A stretch of 64,000 nucleotides of DNA, taken from NCBI GenBank assembly GCA_002238505.1, contig MPMM01000001.1, positions 434,001 through 498,000 on the forward strand, read 5' to 3'. Positions within the stretch are counted from its first letter, which is position 1. The number at the start of each line of letters is the position of its first letter. Origin of the DNA: SAR202 cluster bacterium bin22. GTDB lineage: Bacteria > Chloroflexota > Dehalococcoidia > Lucifugimonadales > UBA3495. Position numbers and translations under genes: made by a program. The notes below the pieces were generated by a model, which ran no database searches, was not told the origin of the DNA, and saw nothing but the letters and a program-made list of their open reading frames with translations. Of this stretch, positions 60,106 through 64,000 are shown piece after piece.

Positions 60106-61698
60106 CTATTTCCCCTCTGAGGGCGCGCCCCATCCTCCGCCCCCTGGCGTGCGAATGCTGAGGATATCGCCGGCCTCCACGTCCAGGGTCTCCTTACCTG
60201 CCAGATGGACCTCTTCGTAGCCTCCCTTTAACAGCACGTTTTCTCCCGATTCACCGTGATGGCCGCCATGGAACCCCGGCGGGTGAAACTTCCGTCGTTC
60301 CGACAGGATTGTGACCCTGGCGGGACTAAGAAACTCCACATCCCTGACCAGACCGTCGCCGCCCTTGTGGAGCCCGTCACCGCCGGAGCCTCGCCGCAGG
60401 GCGTAGCGCTTGAGGCGCAGGGGAAAGGCGAATTCCAGGGCCTCGACTGGCGTATTCATGGTGTTGGTCATGTGGGTATGAATTCCGGAAATGCCGTCCT
60501 TGGTGGGGCGGCCGCCCATGCCGCCGCCAATGGTCTCGTAATAGACGAATGGCCGGTCACGGTCGAGGTCGTGCCCCCCTATAAGCAGATTGTTCATGGT
60601 TCCCTGGCTGGCGGCGGGAATCAGTTCCGGAAGGGCCTGGGCCATTGCCGTGAGCAGAACGTCGGTAATGCGCTGGGAAGTTTCCACGTTGCCGCCGGCC
60701 ACGCCCCGCTGGGGCTCGGGGTTGACCAGAGTGCCCCTGGGAGTGATTACCTCCACCGGCCTCAGGCAGCCCTGATTGGCCGGAGCATCATCACCCACGA
60801 CGCACCGCACCATGTAGAGGCTGGCCGACATGGTTACCGCCTGGGGCGCATTAATGCAGCCGGGACGCTGGGGTGAGGTTCCGGTGAAATCAATTTTCAT
60901 GGAGTCGCCGGCGACGGTGATGGCAACGGCGATAGGAACGGGTTCTTCGGTCAGGCCGTCGTCGTCCATGTAGTCCAATACCCGGTAGGTGCCGTCAGGA
61001 ATCTGGCTGATGGCGCTGCGGGTCACCCGCTCCGAGTAGTCGAGCAGCGCGTCCATGTGCTCGCGGGTTTCAGTGACGCCGTACCGTTCCACCACTTCCT
61101 GCAGTCGTTTCTCACCTACTCGAATTGATGCAATCTGGGCCGCCAGGTCGCCGCGCCGTTCTTCGGGGGTACGGGAGTTGCGGCAAATCAGTTGCACCAC
61201 TTCCTGGTTGAGCCGGCCCCGGCGGGCCAGCTTGATTGGTGGGAGGATCAGGCCCTCCTGGTAAAGCTCGGTGGACAGAGGGAGGGACCCAGGAGTCATC
61301 CCACCTACGTCGGCGTGGTGACCACGGTTCGATACGAAGCCGACAAGTTCATTCTCGCCATCCCGAGTCACGAATACAGGAGCTACCAGGGTAATGTCCG
61401 GCAGGTGAGTGCCGCCCAGATAGGGGTCATTAAGGATAACCATGTCGCCGGGCCGCAACGAATTGGGGAAGGTATCCAGCGCTGCCTGAACCGAGGCCGG
61501 CATGGCGCCAAGGTGAACGGGTTGATGCGCTGCCTGGGCCACCATCTGACCTGGGGGGTCAAATATGGCGCAGGAAAAGTCGCGCCGTTCCTTAATGTTG
61601 GGGGAATAAGCGGTCCTGAGGAGCGCCACGCCCATTTCCTCGGAAACCGAGATGAACATATTCTTGAAGACTTCAAGGCTGATTGCATCAACAGGCAT
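60106..61698 (-). CDS. hyuB: Hydantoinase B/oxoprolinase family protein
   Basis: DAISLEVFKNMFISVSEEMGVALLRTAYSPNIKERRDFSCAIFDPPGQMVAQAAHQPVHLGAMPASV; NDPYLGGTHLPDITLVAPVF. Confidence 0.95.
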   Translation of the reverse strand: MPVDAISLEVFKNMFISVSEEMGVALLRTAYSPNIKERRDFSCAIFDPPGQMVAQAAHQPVHLGAMPASVQAALDTFPNSLRPGDMVILNDPYLGGTHLPDITLVAPVFVTRDGENELVGFVSNRGHHADVGGMTPGSLPLSTELYQEGLILPPIKLARRGRLNQEVVQLICRNSRTPEERRGDLAAQIASIRVGEKRLQEVVERYGVTETREHMDALLDYSERVTRSAISQIPDGTYRVLDYMDDDGLTEEPVPIAVAITVAGDSMKIDFTGTSPQRPGCINAPQAVTMSASLYMVRCVVGDDAPANQGCLRPVEVITPRGTLVNPEPQRGVAGGNVETSQRITDVLLTAMAQALPELIPAASQGTMNNLLIGGHDLDRDRPFVYYETIGGGMGGRPTKDGISGIHTHMTNTMNTPVEALEFAFPLRLKRYALRRGSGGDGLHKGGDGLVRDVEFLSPARVTILSERRKFHPPGFHGGHHGESGENVLLKGGYEEVHLAGKETLDVEAGDILSIRTPGGGGWGAPSEGK

Positions 61699-61916
61699 AG
61701 TTCACACTCCGGGTTTCCTCTTAGGGTAGGGCTTGAAAGACCAGCAGGCCAACAGGTCTGAAATGATGACTGCTAATTCTGTATCGTCATGCCGGCCTTG
61801 AGCCAGAATCCAGGCAGGTTGCGAAAGGTCAACTGCATATTACAAGAGGGCCACTGGATTCCGGCTATCGCCGGACAGACGGTTAAACCCCCAACCATCA
61901 TTACTATGCTGTTGAG

Positions 61917-62783
61917 CTACTGGAGACTGGCCACAAAGTCGGTTCCGGAAGCCATCCCGTAAGGTTCTACCAGTGCATAGTACTCTTTTGCCATGATGTC
62001 CCGCATCATGTCTTCGGGCAACTGGGAGAAGGGGCCGTTGGGATCAATCTGCGTGCGGTGGCAATTAAGGGAAGCTATCTTGGTGTCAACGTAGTGGCCG
62101 ATGTCCAGCACAGTTGTTACTTCCTCGTCGGGCGTTCCGACCAGATCGATGTCCTGGCTGGCGAAGGGCGGCGTTATCTCCATTTCTAACATGGTACGCC
62201 ACATGCGCTGGAAATTGCTGCGGGGGAAGCAAACGTAGTAGAGGTACTCGGGTGGCCATACGGTATCGGCCTGGCCTTGTTGCTTGCCTGCATCTTCGCT
62301 GCTTCCTACCAATTTAAAGGCCTCGGTGGTGTGACGGCACATGGCTCGATGGTCGGGATGACCGTAACCGCCTGAAGGGTCGTGGGTGATGACCACCTGC
62401 GGGCGGATTTCCTTCATGATGTCCACCAGCGCCTGAATTACTGCCCTGGAATCCGCCTGGTGGAGACAATTGGGATTTTCGTTGTCATCGGTGCCGGCCA
62501 TGCCCGAGTCGCGGTAATTAAGGAACCGGACGTCGCTGACGCCGGTAACGTCCATGGCATTGCGCAATTCCTGCTGGCGTACCTGGGCAAGGGTCTCCTG
62601 GGTTGCCAGGGACGGGTCGCTGATTTCGCCCACGTCTCCATTGGTTCCGCAAACCAGGGTAACTGCAGCGCCCCGGGCGACCAACATGGCCAACGTGCCG
62701 CCAGAGCCAAATCCCTCATCGTCAGGGTGAGCAAATGCGGCGAGAAGCCGCAGGCCAGTTAAGTCCTGGTCAAGCGAAGGCAT
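61917..62783 (-). CDS. PIG-L family deacetylase
   Basis: LLAAFAHPDDEGFGSGGTLAMLVARGAAVTLVCGTNGDVGEI; HDPSGGYGHPDHRAM. Confidence 0.94.
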   Translation of the reverse strand: MPSLDQDLTGLRLLAAFAHPDDEGFGSGGTLAMLVARGAAVTLVCGTNGDVGEISDPSLATQETLAQVRQQELRNAMDVTGVSDVRFLNYRDSGMAGTDDNENPNCLHQADSRAVIQALVDIMKEIRPQVVITHDPSGGYGHPDHRAMCRHTTEAFKLVGSSEDAGKQQGQADTVWPPEYLYYVCFPRSNFQRMWRTMLEMEITPPFASQDIDLVGTPDEEVTTVLDIGHYVDTKIASLNCHRTQIDPNGPFSQLPEDMMRDIMAKEYYALVEPYGMASGTDFVASLQ

Positions 62784-62824
62784 GGAATTATTCTCCAGAG
62801 GTTAGAGATTGGTAGAAGGTGTGG

Positions 62825-64000
62825 TTATTGCTGTGGTTCAAGGATCAGGTTTCCGAATGAATCCACCGTGCCGTTCCAGCCGGGAGGCACCACGATAGTT
62901 GTGTCCAGTTGCAACAGAAGAGCCGGACCGCTAATCCGGTTTCCCGGCTGCAGCAGGTCACGGTCGTAAAGGGTAGTGGGGAGCGCCCCCTGTTTGAACA
63001 CCACCGGTTCCTCGCCAATGCGGGCCTGGGCGGCATCGTCATGGCCTACTTCCCTTACCTGGATTGATGGCTTTTCCACCGCCAGTTCCAGTTTAAGGCG
63101 CAGGTTGACGATTTCCACGGCCTCGTTTCGGTTGGCATACCCGAAGCGTTGCAGATGGGCCCGGTAAAAGCTGTTGGAAATGGCACGCTGCAGGTCGGTG
63201 CGCCGGGTGGCGGAAGGATAGTCGATGGTCAATTCGAAAGACTGACCGACGTACCGCGCGTCCACGTAACGTCGGGATGTCATCTGGTCTCCCGGCAGGC
63301 CCTCAGACCGCAATTCGGACCGAGCCTGGTTTTCCATGCCGTGGAATTCTTCGTCCAGTCGAACCTGGTTGACGTCCTCTCCCCGCAACATGACGGTCCT
63401 GGAGTAGTCCTTTACGATGTCGGCAATGGCGACTCCCAGGGCTGAGAGAATTCCCGGGTGGGTAGGAATCAGCACCCTGGGAATTCCCAACTCCTGGGCA
63501 AGTTCGCAGCTGTGCATGGGGCCGGCGCCGCCGAAGGGGACCAGGGTAAAGAGGCGCGGGTCATAACCCCTTTCCAGGGAAATGGTCCGGATGGCCCGTT
63601 CCATGTTGGCATTTACCACGCGAATAATGCCCATGGCGGTTTCTTCCGTCGTGGCGCCCACTTCCAGCGCCAGTTCTTCAATCAGCCGCACTGAGCGCTC
63701 ACGGTCCAGGGTCAACCTGCCTCCCAGAAACTGGGCGGGACGCAGCCGACCCAGGGCCAGGTTAGCGTCTGTCACGGTGATTCGGTAGCCCCGTCCGTAG
63801 CAAGCTGGTCCTGGGTCGGCGCCGGCCGACTCGGGTCCCACCACCAGGGCGCCTCCGGTGTCAACGCGTGCAATGGAACCACCGCCAGCCCCCACGGTAT
63901 GGATTTCGATCATGGGCACGCTGATGGGGTAACCTCCGAGAGTGGCGGAAGTGGTTTCCTTGATTCTGCCGGGGCAAAGGGAAACGTCGGTGGAGGTGCC
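62825..64000 (-). CDS. hyuA: Hydantoinase A/oxoprolinase family protein, partial (runs off right edge)
   Basis: Manual extension GTSTDVSLCPGRIKETTSATLGGYPISVPMIEIHTVGAGGGSIARVDTGGALVVGPESAGADPGPACYGRG; in frame to base 64000. Confidence 0.94.
   Translation of the reverse strand, partial: GTSTDVSLCPGRIKETTSATLGGYPISVPMIEIHTVGAGGGSIARVDTGGALVVGPESAGADPGPACYGRGYRITVTDANLALGRLRPAQFLGGRLTLDRERSVRLIEELALEVGATTEETAMGIIRVVNANMERAIRTISLERGYDPRLFTLVPFGGAGPMHSCELAQELGIPRVLIPTHPGILSALGVAIADIVKDYSRTVMLRGEDVNQVRLDEEFHGMENQARSELRSEGLPGDQMTSRRYVDARYVGQSFELTIDYPSATRRTDLQRAISNSFYRAHLQRFGYANRNEAVEIVNLRLKLELAVEKPSIQVREVGHDDAAQARIGEEPVVFKQGALPTTLYDRDLLQPGNRISGPALLLQLDTTIVVPPGWNGTVDSFGNLILEPQQ

Overview
The window looks like ordinary chromosomal DNA from a Chloroflexota-like bacterium (Dehalococcoidia/SAR202-like; inferred from gene content and protein style only). 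It is densely packed and mostly housekeeping: caiB-type CoA transferase, IMPase, trpS, gyrB, rpsT, lexA, the nusA-ylxR-infB-rbfA-truB block, a moeB-cysM cysteine operon with an Rrf2 regulator, larB/larC/larE with DUF362, UbiA and flippase genes, ychF, queG, dcd/dut, an orphan groEL, folP-folK, an acyl-CoA carboxylase, rarA, lspA-rluD, glnS-gltX, a voltage-gated-type K+ channel, mtaB, a TPP enzyme, GMC oxidoreductase, fumC and a hyuA/PIG-L/hyuB operon truncated at the right edge. I found no CRISPR array, rRNA, convincing tRNA, transposase, prophage or classical defence island. The strongest unannotated signals are: (1) a probable cysteine-responsive transcription attenuator upstream of moeB-cysM, with a promoter, a 7-aa leader peptide MCTCPRT, a competing hairpin and an intrinsic terminator; (2) a K+ channel gene whose true N-terminus extends 34 codons upstream to an apparent ATT start behind a GAGGAG Shine-Dalgarno; (3) a left-edge partial radical-SAM protein resembling the Tes/MJ0619 family, absent from the ORF track; (4) an MBL-fold protein with a substituted metal-binding motif; (5) an inverted-repeat operator across the lexA promoter; and (6) intergenic palindromic repeats. 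No wholly new multi-gene system could be demonstrated from sequence alone.
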